Part shown: in pieces, positions 10,101 to 18,810 of the stretch
Layout of the letters: the number at the start of each line of letters is the position of its first letter
How positions within the stretch are numbered: position 1 is the stretch's first letter
NCBI GenBank assembly: GCA_001778235.1
Contig: MFGJ01000006.1
Coordinates: forward strand, 196,254-240,959
Direction: 5' to 3'
Length of the DNA stretch: 44,706 bases
From: Candidatus Falkowbacteria bacterium RIFOXYC2_FULL_36_12
GTDB taxonomy: Bacteria > Patescibacteriota > Patescibacteriia > UBA11705
The notes under the pieces: generated by a model
Seen by the model: only the letters and a program-made list of their open reading frames with translations
The model's database searches: none
What the model was told of the DNA's origin: nothing
Translations under genes and position numbers: made by a program

Positions 10101-11771
10101 ATGAAAAAAATTTTTCAGGCTATAAGTGATTCAAATACCAAACAAAAATTCTATGAGCTTCTGCCATATTTTATAATTGTTTTGATTATTACCCTGCCAT
10201 GGTTTTTCAAGTTTGGTTATTTATTCTTTATGGATATGGTTTGGGGTCCAAACATGAATATTGACTTCACCAGCTCGCTGTCACCATTATTTCTAATCAT
10301 AAATGGATTAGGTGTGATTTTGCCGTTTGGTTTTTTGGAAAAAATGTTTGTTGCTTTGATTTTCTTTTTGATTTTGCTTGCTGGCAGAAAAATCGCCAGC
10401 AATTTTACGGATAATAAATGGCTAGTATTTATTTCCAGCTTATTCGGGCTATTCAATCCTTTTGTCTATGACCGAGCAATGTATGGACAATTCGGTCTGT
10501 TGCTTGCCTTTGGGTTGTTGGCCTATGCAGTCGGGTATTTAATTGATTTTTTAATCTCCAAAAAAGACAATAAAATAATTATTGCCGGGATATTTATTGC
10601 TTTGTCAATCATGTTTTCACCCCACTTCTTGTTTTTTGGAGGAATTTTTTCAATTTTATTTTTCTTACTCTATCTTTACTTGATTTCCAGTGGACATTTT
10701 AAAAAAGAAAAAATTCTAAAGCTCGCTGGCATTTTTCTGGCTTTAATTGTACTAATTAATGCTTTCTGGATTATCGGTTTGATTGTCAATAGTTTTGATC
10801 AGACTAAAGCTGGTAATATTGAGGTGACTGAAAATGATTTATATTATTTTCGAACTACCGGTGAAAATCAACTTGATGCCCTAAAAAATGTGGTTTTAAT
10901 GGTTGGATTTTGGGGTGAAAACCAAAATCGCTATGTTGATCTGAAGGCAGTTGGCGGTTGGTGGAAAAGTTTTTGTGTAATATTGCCAATAATAATCCTA
11001 GGATTTTTTGTCGGATTAAAAGAAAAAAGAAAAGAATTGCGTTATTTATCTTATGGTCTATTAATTGTATTTATTTTAAGCATAATCTTGGCACTGGGAA
11101 TAAGAATTGAATTTTTGAAAAAAATAATGTTTGCTATTTTCCATTATGTTCCTCTGTATAAAGTTTTCAGAGAGCCACAGAAATGGGTTGCAATGCTGGT
11201 TATAATTTATCAAGTTTTTTTAACTTTTGGATTAACTCAATTAGCAAAATTCAAAATATATAAACAAAATTCTGGAATTATCAAAGTAATTTTAGGTGTT
11301 CTGATCATAATGCAAGCACCTCTAATGCTTTGGGGTTTAGGTGGTCAGATAAAACCAGCCAAATATCCTGCAGACTGGCTGACGGCTGATAAATATATCA
11401 CTGAACATTCTGATTGCCAGTCAAAGACATTAATTTTGCCTTGGCATATGTATCTAGGATTTGACTTTACCAAAAGAGTAATTGCCAACCCAACCGATGT
11501 TTTCTTTACTTGCCCAGTTATTCGAGGCACCAACATGGAAGCTGGCGCAATTTATGATAACTCTGGAGATCTTACCAGTAAAGCAATAGTTGAGTGGATT
11601 GATGACAAAGGTCAATCATTGATTTTACAAGAAAATAATTTAAATATCGGCTATATTATATTACTAAAAGAAGTTGACTGGGAATTATATAATTTTCTTG
11701 GTAATGTTGACTATTTGAGTTTGGAAATGGAAACCGAAAATTTAAAACTGTATAAATATAACCTTGAATAA
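10101..11771 (+). CDS. multi-TM membrane protein, GT-C-like
   Basis: 556 aa polytopic; VPLYKVFREPQKWVAMLV resembles the motif in the 3000-5447 protein. Confidence 0.45.
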   Translation: MKKIFQAISDSNTKQKFYELLPYFIIVLIITLPWFFKFGYLFFMDMVWGPNMNIDFTSSLSPLFLIINGLGVILPFGFLEKMFVALIFFLILLAGRKIASNFTDNKWLVFISSLFGLFNPFVYDRAMYGQFGLLLAFGLLAYAVGYLIDFLISKKDNKIIIAGIFIALSIMFSPHFLFFGGIFSILFFLLYLYLISSGHFKKEKILKLAGIFLALIVLINAFWIIGLIVNSFDQTKAGNIEVTENDLYYFRTTGENQLDALKNVVLMVGFWGENQNRYVDLKAVGGWWKSFCVILPIIILGFFVGLKEKRKELRYLSYGLLIVFILSIILALGIRIEFLKKIMFAIFHYVPLYKVFREPQKWVAMLVIIYQVFLTFGLTQLAKFKIYKQNSGIIKVILGVLIIMQAPLMLWGLGGQIKPAKYPADWLTADKYITEHSDCQSKTLILPWHMYLGFDFTKRVIANPTDVFFTCPVIRGTNMEAGAIYDNSGDLTSKAIVEWIDDKGQSLILQENNLNIGYIILLKEVDWELYNFLGNVDYLSLEMETENLKLYKYNLE

Positions 11772-11774
11772 AAT

Positions 11775-12422
11775 ATGGCTAAAAACCGTTTGATTGAAAT
11801 TTTAAAACTACTGGCAAATGATGTTGCGGGGATTTTTCCTTATATTTTATGTTTTTATTTCATTGCTAGAGTAATTGCAAAATTGATTGAAATAGTTTCT
11901 ATTGATTGGACATTATTTAATGTTAATATTTTTATTTTATTAATTATTGCCTTGATAAGTCCAAAATTACAAAATCAAATTTTAGATAAAAAATTGTTGC
12001 GGTCAGAATTGAAAAATAAAAAATTATTCCTGTCAAGAGTTGGGGTTGTTATTTCAGTACTGTTAAAAATACCTCGAAATAAGGTTAAAAACTTCAAAAA
12101 AACTGTTCTAGATATTTTTCATTCTGCATATTTTCAAAAAAGTATAATTATTGCCGTAGTTGTATTATATTTTGCTTTTATCCAAACAGATGTAATGAAT
12201 ATTTTAGCAATATTTTACGCCTTGATATTAATTTTATTCAAATTTACTGAAAAAAGCATAGTCTGGTTGGCTTTAGCATGTTTTGCAGTGACTGTAATTT
12301 TTACTGTTTTCGATCAATTTATTTATGCCAATTTAATGGTTATTAATACTTTTTATCTTCTGACTCTTATTTTTGTTATGAAATTTGTGAACTTTGTAAT
12401 TAACAAACAAAGTGGGGTATAA
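11775..12422 (+). CDS. hypothetical multi-TM membrane protein
   Basis: 215 aa with several hydrophobic segments; 3-nt gap to upstream gene. Confidence 0.65.
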   Translation: MAKNRLIEILKLLANDVAGIFPYILCFYFIARVIAKLIEIVSIDWTLFNVNIFILLIIALISPKLQNQILDKKLLRSELKNKKLFLSRVGVVISVLLKIPRNKVKNFKKTVLDIFHSAYFQKSIIIAVVVLYFAFIQTDVMNILAIFYALILILFKFTEKSIVWLALACFAVTVIFTVFDQFIYANLMVINTFYLLTLIFVMKFVNFVINKQSGV

Positions 12423-12483
12423 ATATTTTTTATTAAGTTTATCCACAATCTAGTTTGGTTTACTTTCTGGAACTAGGGAAAAA

Positions 12484-12492
12484 TGGTATAAT
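12484..12492 (+). promoter_or_regulatory. candidate extended -10 promoter (TGnTATAAT) with a ~160-nt leader
   Basis: tggtataataaa at 12484-12495 upstream of the secreted protein gene at 12657. Confidence 0.45.
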
Positions 12493-12656
12493 AAAAATGA
12501 TTATTATTAAATTCAGTACATGATTTGAAAATTAGTTTAAATTATTAATAGGCCAAGACTTAAGGTAATGATTTAGTCTACTTTCAATCAACTTATCAGA
12601 TAATAAATCGACAGGTCGACTGGTAATAGTACTGACAAATAAAAAGGAAAAACAAA

Positions 12657-14147
12657 ATGGCAAAAAAAATAAAGCAAATCTGGAAAAGCAACAGAAAACT
12701 TAGTAGATTAATATTCTTTGGAATATTGGTATTTATTTTTGTTTCATCTGCCTCAACCTTTATTGCATACGCAAACCAGAACGGGTTTGATGGAGATCAT
12801 TTCGGTTATGGTGCTAGTTCTATGGGTTATGTTTATGGTTATGGATATTGGTCAGAACCTTATCCAACTTTGACAATGACATATGGTTCTTGCACTTCTA
12901 GTTGTAGCGTAGGTTCTGGTAATGGAATGACTATTACCGCAACTTTCTCCTCAACCCCAACAGGTCATCCTGATATTTCACTTGACTTGCCTGGGACAGT
13001 AAATGATGTTGCATATACTGCAATGACAGGAACTGGTGCTGTTTGGACTTATAGTTATACTGCGCCATCAACTGCCTCAAATCAAACTGCAACCGTTGCA
13101 GTTAGAACAATGGGCGGTGGTGGTTATACACCGGTTGCTAGTACTCTGACATTTACTGTCAATGCTTCAGCCGGCGGTGGCTCTGGTTCATCTGGTACAT
13201 CTTCACCATCTGATGATAGCACAAGCGAAGATGAACCGGCAGAAGAAGTAGTTGTTATCGTCGGTGATGGTGAAACAGAATCAATTGATTTAGCTGACTC
13301 AAACCAAACAACATTGGCAACTGGCGCAACTGTAACTTTCTCCGTTGCTGGTGGTGATCATTCATTGGCTGTAAATTCAATCAACTTGACTCTTGGTACT
13401 GCAGTTATTACTGTATCAAGTGATCCAATTGATGTTGATTTAGCAATTGGTGAAACAAGTGATGTTGATGTCAATGGTGATGGAGTTGATGATTTGAGAC
13501 TCACATTAAACGATATCATTTCTGAAACTCAACTTGATTTGACCATTACTGGTCTAAATCTTGATTATACTGTTGAAGAAGAAACTGCTACAGGTGACGA
13601 GCCAACAGCTGAATCAAATGTATCTAGTATTCCACAACGATCTGGCACACCAAATCTTGATAACGAAAAAGAGGGTGTTAAGCATTTCGTTGCATTGACT
13701 GGAAAGACTCCAACTGGTAATCAGTGGTCAGTCGTTCACTTCATTGCATACGGGACAACAGAATCAACTAAGATGTCTGTTCGCGATCGAAAAGGCGTAG
13801 TTGGTGATTATTATGATATCTATGGTAGAGTTCCTGTTTCAAACGATGATTGGTCTGACATTGCGTTAATTCTCACAAGTCACAAACCACATCAGAGAAA
13901 TGTTGAAACAGAAAAACAAGCAATTGTTGATTTTATCAAGGTATATAAGAGATTACCAAACTATAGCAATGTTCATGATGAATGGGCAATGTATTACATC
14001 GCTTACAACATCAGAAATATTGTTAGAAATATTGATGCTGAAAAATCTGCTATCAGTACATTCAAATCTGTATTCAGATATGTACCTAGCACTTCACATC
14101 ATTGGTCAATAATGAGAGCGATTGCCTATTCAGGTGCTTCAAGATAG
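12657..14147 (+). CDS. secreted/cell-surface protein with C-terminal four-repeat domain
   Basis: Signal/TM segment LIFFGILVFIFVSSASTFIAYA, Ser/Gly/Asp/Glu-rich linker, four repeats of A(I/V)xxFxxxxxRxPxxxxxWxxxxxIAY type. Confidence 0.8.
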   Translation: MAKKIKQIWKSNRKLSRLIFFGILVFIFVSSASTFIAYANQNGFDGDHFGYGASSMGYVYGYGYWSEPYPTLTMTYGSCTSSCSVGSGNGMTITATFSSTPTGHPDISLDLPGTVNDVAYTAMTGTGAVWTYSYTAPSTASNQTATVAVRTMGGGGYTPVASTLTFTVNASAGGGSGSSGTSSPSDDSTSEDEPAEEVVVIVGDGETESIDLADSNQTTLATGATVTFSVAGGDHSLAVNSINLTLGTAVITVSSDPIDVDLAIGETSDVDVNGDGVDDLRLTLNDIISETQLDLTITGLNLDYTVEEETATGDEPTAESNVSSIPQRSGTPNLDNEKEGVKHFVALTGKTPTGNQWSVVHFIAYGTTESTKMSVRDRKGVVGDYYDIYGRVPVSNDDWSDIALILTSHKPHQRNVETEKQAIVDFIKVYKRLPNYSNVHDEWAMYYIAYNIRNIVRNIDAEKSAISTFKSVFRYVPSTSHHWSIMRAIAYSGASR

Positions 14148-14171
14148 TATATAATCTTAAATATATACACA

Positions 14172-14200
14172 GAAAAGCAGATTAAATTCTGCTTTTTTGT
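14172..14200 (+). terminator. Rho-independent terminator
   Basis: aaaagcagattaaattctgctttttt stem-loop plus T-run. Confidence 0.8.
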
Positions 14201-14271
14201 TTCAAAAAATATATTTTTATAGTAAAATATTATATGTGATTAATTTAATTTTAAGTATTTCAACGAAATGT

Positions 14272-15402
14272 ATGAAAGATTTAATGAGAATAGTAGTACT
14301 TAGTGCGCTTGTACTACTGATGGCGCTATTTATTGTTGTGCCAGATTCAGCCTCTGCCAGTTCAGGTGTAAGCAATCAGGCTGTTATTAGAAATGATGCA
14401 GGTGGTTCTTTAACTTTATTGACAACTTATGGAACTGTGGCGACAATTGATTGCCCAACAGACTGGGTTGATGTCAATGCTAGAGTAATTCTTGAAGCTT
14501 CAAAACTTGATGAATTAGGTTTAAGTGTACCTAGTTCAACCGGTTACAAAGCAGTAGATGGTTTAATTTTCAAAATTACTGCAGTTGATAATGATAAAGG
14601 AACAACAATTTCAAAATTTAACAAAAATATAAATTTGACTTTTGGTTATTCTGACAAGGTTATCACTGAATCTGGAGTTAATGAAATGACTATGGCAATA
14701 TTTTACTGGGATGAATCTACTGGTAAATGGACCAAGCTTGATTCTAAGATCAATGGAGCGACAAATAGTTTGAAAGCTTCAATTAATCACTTCACAGTCT
14801 TTGCGGTCATGGGTGTGGTTGAAGGGAAAAATCCATCGTTCGGAAATTTTTTAAATGTTGAACAAAATGATTTAACATCTGTTCCAACAAGAATTTCCAA
14901 TCCTAATTTAAATTTTGAAGAGCAAGCAATTAATTACTTTGTTCAGCTTTTTGGACATACCCCAAAAAATGATGAGTGGAAAGTGGTGCATTTTATTGCT
15001 TATGGCACAACTGAATCAAAAAGAATGTCACTACGAGATCGAAAAGGTGTAATTGGAGATTATTATGAGACTTACCATCGAATACCTCTAAATAATTCTG
15101 ATTGGAGTGACATTGCCTCAATTTTAACCAGTAAAAAGCCAAATCAGAAAAGTCAATCAGCTGAAGACCAAGCAATATCTGCTTTTCATAAAATATTTGA
15201 ACGAGTACCAAATGTTAATTTGAACCAGGATGATGAGTTTACTCTAAACTTTATGGCTTATAAACTGCGATCAGTAAACAGAAATCTTGAATTGGAAAAA
15301 GGCGCAATCAGAAAATTCCAATCTATCTATAAATTCATTCCGTCCAGTTCTAGCGACTGGTCAATTGTAAGAGCATTGGCCTATACAGCTTCAACTAAAT
15401 AA
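14272..15402 (+). CDS. secreted/cell-surface protein, paralogous C-terminal four-repeat domain
   Basis: ORF track starts at 14197; ATG at 14272 gives signal peptide MKDLMRIVVLSALVLLMALFIVVPDSASA. C-terminus aligns with the 12657 protein (VVHFIAYGTTES..MS.RDRKGV.GDYY..Y.R.P). Confidence 0.8.
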   Translation: MKDLMRIVVLSALVLLMALFIVVPDSASASSGVSNQAVIRNDAGGSLTLLTTYGTVATIDCPTDWVDVNARVILEASKLDELGLSVPSSTGYKAVDGLIFKITAVDNDKGTTISKFNKNINLTFGYSDKVITESGVNEMTMAIFYWDESTGKWTKLDSKINGATNSLKASINHFTVFAVMGVVEGKNPSFGNFLNVEQNDLTSVPTRISNPNLNFEEQAINYFVQLFGHTPKNDEWKVVHFIAYGTTESKRMSLRDRKGVIGDYYETYHRIPLNNSDWSDIASILTSKKPNQKSQSAEDQAISAFHKIFERVPNVNLNQDDEFTLNFMAYKLRSVNRNLELEKGAIRKFQSIYKFIPSSSSDWSIVRALAYTASTK

Positions 15403-15407
15403 TTGAC

Positions 15408-15435
15408 AAAAAGCAGGCATTGCCTGCTTTTTTAG
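15408..15435 (+). terminator. Rho-independent terminator
   Basis: aaaaagcaggcattgcctgctttttta. Confidence 0.85.
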
Positions 15436-15463
15436 TTGAAAAATATTGATTTTTTGCTATAAT
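15436..15463 (+). promoter_or_regulatory. sigma70-like promoter TTGAAA-16-TATAAT
   Basis: TTGAAA 15436-15441, TATAAT 15458-15463, upstream of ORF at 15484. Confidence 0.6.
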
Positions 15464-15483
15464 ATGTATAATAAATTTTATTT

Positions 15484-15648
15484 ATGAAAATATTAACAAA
15501 AACCTGTATTTATTGCGAAGAAGAAGTGACCAAAGCCGACGCAATAAAAGAATATGGCACTTACTTTTGTTCAGAGCAATGCCTGGCTAAATATAAACAG
15601 GAACTGGAAAAATTAAACAAAGAAACCACACTAGATGATTGTTGCTAA
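15484..15648 (+). CDS. 54-aa TRASH/zinc-ribbon-like metal-binding protein (absent from ORF track)
   Basis: MKILTKTCIYCEEEVTKADAIKEYGTYFCSEQCLAKYKQELEKLNKETTLDDCC*; CxxC...CxxxC plus terminal CC. Confidence 0.75.
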   Translation: MKILTKTCIYCEEEVTKADAIKEYGTYFCSEQCLAKYKQELEKLNKETTLDDCC

Positions 15649-15649
15649 T

Positions 15650-16084
15650 ATGAAATTCGAAAATTTCCAGCTCAAAAATCCTGATAAAAGTGAATTTGAT
15701 TTATACAACTACCTTGGTGAAAACAAAGGTATAATTATTTTTTTTCGTTCAACCTGGTGCTCATTTTGCAAAAGGCAGCTTGCTGACTTTCAAAATCATT
15801 ATGATGATTTTGTGCAGGCTGGAGTAAAAATCATAGCGATTTCCAATGACACTGAACTAAAAACCAGCCTGTTGCAAAATTTCTTATATTTAAAATTCCC
15901 ATTATTATCTGATATAAATTCTGAACTTATAAAAAAATATAATTTATCAACCACTTACAAGGATGAGCTTGTTTCAAAGCCGGCCATATTTATTATTGAT
16001 CAAGAAAAAAATATAAAAAATACTTTCATTTCCGAAGATTATGATAATGTACTTTCGGCCAAAATCATCTTAGCAAAAGTATGA
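15650..16084 (+). CDS. peroxiredoxin-like (AhpC/TSA, thioredoxin fold) protein
   Basis: GIIIFFRSTWCSFCKRQLADFQNHYDDFVQAGVKIIAISND; start at 15650 or 15635. Confidence 0.85.
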   Translation: MKFENFQLKNPDKSEFDLYNYLGENKGIIIFFRSTWCSFCKRQLADFQNHYDDFVQAGVKIIAISNDTELKTSLLQNFLYLKFPLLSDINSELIKKYNLSTTYKDELVSKPAIFIIDQEKNIKNTFISEDYDNVLSAKIILAKV

Positions 16085-17127
16085 ATTTAGACTTATTTAA
16101 TTATAAACTTCCTGAAAAATTAATTGCTACTAAGCCTGCCAGTCCCCGTGATCATTCACGGCTTCTTGTTTTTGATCGAAAAAGCCAAGAGATTAAACTT
16201 CAGAAATTTTTCAATATTACACAATATCTTCAGGCAGGAGATCTAATGATTTTCAATAACACCAAAGTTTTCCCAGCCAGAATATTTGGACAGAAAACTG
16301 AAACTGGCGGAAAAATAGAAATTTTGTTATTGAAAAATTTAATGAGCAAGCTATGGCAAGTATTGATAGGGGGGAAACACTTAAAACCCGGCTTAAAATT
16401 GAGATTTAAGCAAGGTTTAGAAGCTGAAGTAATAAAACCCTTGGAAGGGAAAACTTGGCAAGTAAAATTTAATTTTTCAGGAAAGCAATTTAATGAAATT
16501 ATTAATAAAATAGGAGAGACACCGATCCCGCCATATATTTCATCTAGACTAAATTGTCCAATTTCAAACCTCAAATCAAAATATCAAACGATTTATGCCC
16601 AGAAAACCGGTTCTGTGGCTGCGCCAACCGCTGGTTTGCATTTTACAAAAAATTTATTAAACAAAATTAAAAATAAAGGTGTTGATATTGAGTTTATCAC
16701 TCTTCATGTCGGTATGGGCACTTTCGAACCTGTGTCTGTGAATACAATTGAAAAACATCAGATGCACGCAGAATATGTTGAGCTGAAAAAATCTGTTATA
16801 AGAAAAATCAGACAAGCAAAGCAAGAGGGGAGAAGAATAATCGTTGTTGGCACAACTTCAGCTCGGACGCTGGAAGCATTAGCAGAAGAAATATTGAATT
16901 CAAAACAAATAAAAGATATAAAAAAGGAAGTGAATATCTTTATTTTCCCAGGTTACAAATTTAACCTTGTTGATGCCATGATTACCAATTTTCACTTACC
17001 AAAATCAACACTTCTAATGTTGGTATCAGCTCTGATTGGTCGGGAAAAAACCCTGGAACTTTATAATTTAGCCATTAAAAAAAATTATCGTTTTTATAGT
17101 TTTGGTGATGCCATGTTTTTGAAGTAA
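16081..17127 (+). CDS. queA: S-adenosylmethionine:tRNA ribosyltransferase-isomerase
   Basis: MNLDLFNYKLPEKLIATKPASPRDHSRLLVF; GSVAAPTAGLHFT; HVGMGTFEPV; VGTTSARTLEA. Confidence 0.97.
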   Translation: MNLDLFNYKLPEKLIATKPASPRDHSRLLVFDRKSQEIKLQKFFNITQYLQAGDLMIFNNTKVFPARIFGQKTETGGKIEILLLKNLMSKLWQVLIGGKHLKPGLKLRFKQGLEAEVIKPLEGKTWQVKFNFSGKQFNEIINKIGETPIPPYISSRLNCPISNLKSKYQTIYAQKTGSVAAPTAGLHFTKNLLNKIKNKGVDIEFITLHVGMGTFEPVSVNTIEKHQMHAEYVELKKSVIRKIRQAKQEGRRIIVVGTTSARTLEALAEEILNSKQIKDIKKEVNIFIFPGYKFNLVDAMITNFHLPKSTLLMLVSALIGREKTLELYNLAIKKNYRFYSFGDAMFLK

Positions 17128-17160
17128 AATTAAGATTTTAGATAAGAGATGAATTTCCAC

Positions 17161-17435
17161 CAATAACGAATTAACCACGAATCTACAAATTGAGTTGTGA
17201 GTATGAATAGTTTCCACGAATTGCGAATGGTTTCCACGAATTGCGAATCTGCCACCTGCCTACGCTGACTTCAGCTTCCTCCTGCGCTCTTTAGAGCTTC
17301 GGTGGACAGGTCGGCAGGCAGGCGAATCTACGAATTGAGTTGAATGATGAATGGTTTCCACGAATAACAAATCTGCTACGAATCTACAAATTGAGTTGTG
17401 AACATAACTAATTCCCACGAATTGCGAATTTGCCA
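17161..17435. repeat. Degenerate direct-repeat array interrupted by a palindrome-bounded insertion (~17254-17321)
   Basis: tttccacgaattgcgaat at 17211 and 17231, ttcccacgaattgcgaat at 17412; acgaatctacaaattgagttgtga at 17177 and 17379. Confidence 0.85.
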
Positions 17436-17443
17436 TAAATCCA

Positions 17444-17475
17444 ATTAAAAATAAAAATCTTCTATATTATAGAAG
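17444..17475 (-). terminator. Rho-independent terminator for 17482-17790
   Basis: Minus strand: CTTCTATAATATAGAAG then ATTTTTATTTTTA. Confidence 0.65.
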
Positions 17476-17481
17476 TGAAAA

Positions 17482-17790
17482 TTAACTTTTACGATTAGAA
17501 TCTTCGAAGCCAGTTCTAGTCAGATGAAAACTTGCCAATGTTTTATCACAAAATTGTCTGTCTTCAAACATCTGCATAAACAATCGAAACCAACAGGTGC
17601 CTGAAAAGACTGCTTTTAGTGGGGCAAGCACTTCTTGCCGATCGCGAGTAAAATAGTATGCTCTCATGGAACCTTGCTGTTTGAATATTTCATACAGCAG
17701 TGCAAACAGTTTGAGTTGTTCCGGTCGTAATGAACAAAGTTTCAAATATTCTGGAAAAGTGCTAACATTTTCCTTTTCTCTTTTTCCCAC
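17482..17790 (-). CDS. hypothetical protein (orphan cassette)
   Basis: GTG start preceded by AGGAGG; own promoter and terminator. Confidence 0.65.
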   Translation of the reverse strand: MGKREKENVSTFPEYLKLCSLRPEQLKLFALLYEIFKQQGSMRAYYFTRDRQEVLAPLKAVFSGTCWFRLFMQMFEDRQFCDKTLASFHLTRTGFEDSNRKS

Positions 17791-17817
17791 CTGTTTCCTC
17801 CTGGGCTGTGAATTATA

Positions 17818-17846
17818 AATTTACCAAAAACATTTGCCTGTGTCAA
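17818..17846 (-). promoter_or_regulatory. sigma70 promoter TTGACA-17-TAAATT
   Basis: Minus strand TTGACA at 17846-17841, TAAATT at 17823-17818. Confidence 0.6.
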
Positions 17847-17850
17847 TAAT

Positions 17851-18315
17851 ATGAAATTATCCATTATATTACCTAACATTAGAAGTCTATATAACATTGG
17901 TTCAATATTTCGAACATCTGATGCTGTTGGGGTTGAAAAAATTTATCTGACTGGTTATTCTGGCAGACCGGACAAAAATTTGCAGATTGCCAAGACTGCA
18001 CTCGGAGCTGAACAATCTGTTCCCTGGGAATATTGTTTTCATACTTGGAAAATTATTGAAAAACTAAAACAGCAGAATTATGAAATAATTGCCCTGGAAC
18101 AAAGCAAATCAAGTATTGATTATCGAAAATTCAAACTAGGCAAAACTGATAAAATTGCGCTAATCGTCGGCAATGAAGTCAACGGCTTGTCAGAAAAAAT
18201 ATTAAACAGAGTTGATAGAACAGTGCATCTACCAATGTCTGGAAAAAAAGAAAGTCTGAATGTATCTGTAGCTTTTGGCATAATTGCCTATTATTTGAAA
18301 TTTAAATACAAATAA
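17851..18315 (+). CDS. TrmH/SpoU-family RNA methyltransferase
   Basis: NIRSLYNIGSIFRTSDAVGVEKIYLTG; LIVGNEVNGLS; LPMSGKKESLNVSVAFGI. Confidence 0.93.
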   Translation: MKLSIILPNIRSLYNIGSIFRTSDAVGVEKIYLTGYSGRPDKNLQIAKTALGAEQSVPWEYCFHTWKIIEKLKQQNYEIIALEQSKSSIDYRKFKLGKTDKIALIVGNEVNGLSEKILNRVDRTVHLPMSGKKESLNVSVAFGIIAYYLKFKYK

Positions 18316-18328
18316 CCTTCGTTTAATC

Positions 18329-18426
18329 TGTGAGGAGTGTGTAAACACGACATTACAGTATCTTCTCAATTTTCAGTTGAGATTGTCACGGAGCAAGTTA
18401 AAATTTGTGGAATAATGCTCCTCACA
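18329..18426. ncRNA. candidate structured element with long closing stem
   Basis: TGTGAGGAGTGT (18329-18340) pairs with ATGCTCCTCACA (18415-18426), 12 bp with two G-T wobbles; inner hairpin TCTCAA/TTGAGA (18364-18382). Confidence 0.3.
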
Positions 18427-18440
18427 ATTTAATTAAAAAA

Positions 18441-18461
18441 ACTATCAATGTTATTGATAGT
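18441..18461 (-). terminator. Rho-independent terminator abutting the stop of 18461-18748
   Basis: ACTATCAAT gtt ATTGATAGT followed on minus strand by TTTTTTTAATT. Confidence 0.8.
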
Positions 18462-18748
18462 TATTGTTTTAATCCATGTTCTGCAACAATTTCTGCAAAA
18501 ACCTCTGCAATGATTTCAATTGATTCATTTTCATCAATGCCCAGCACATCTGCCATGGCCCTCACTTGAACCGTAAATGCTGCATTTTTGGAAAGATCAT
18601 CTTCTGTAAGCATTGTATCACGATCAACCTCATCAGGTGTGACAAGGTGGAGCCGTGAATACTCTTGGATTTTTTGTTCTGACCAGATTAAATAATCTCT
18701 GATTGTTTTTTTATAATGTTCCAATGCCTGATCAAGCGATGTGTACAT
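18461..18748 (-). CDS. hypothetical acidic protein (orphan cassette)
   Basis: 95 aa, SD GGAGGG upstream of ATG, own promoter and terminator. Confidence 0.7.
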   Translation of the reverse strand: MYTSLDQALEHYKKTIRDYLIWSEQKIQEYSRLHLVTPDEVDRDTMLTEDDLSKNAAFTVQVRAMADVLGIDENESIEIIAEVFAEIVAEHGLKQ

Positions 18749-18778
18749 CTCTTCCCTCCGTGGTCAGAGTGAAGTATA

Positions 18779-18807
18779 ATATTAGTATAATTATATAATC
18801 TTGTCAA
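18779..18807 (-). promoter_or_regulatory. sigma70 promoter TTGACA-17-TAATAT
   Basis: Minus strand TTGACA at 18807-18802, TAATAT at 18784-18779. Confidence 0.65.
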
Positions 18808-18810
18808 CCT

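Noticed and set aside
13900-14112. 70-aa + ORF within the surface protein
   Set aside because: Alternate frame of the repeat domain, no independent SD or motif.
14197-14271. N-terminal extension of the second surface protein
   Set aside because: Overlaps the preceding terminator and precedes a good signal peptide starting at 14272.
16230-16574. 114-aa minus ORF inside queA
   Set aside because: Antisense to confidently identified queA.
17161-17435. CRISPR-like array
   Set aside because: Repeat units are irregular with no uniform unique spacers and no cas genes nearby.
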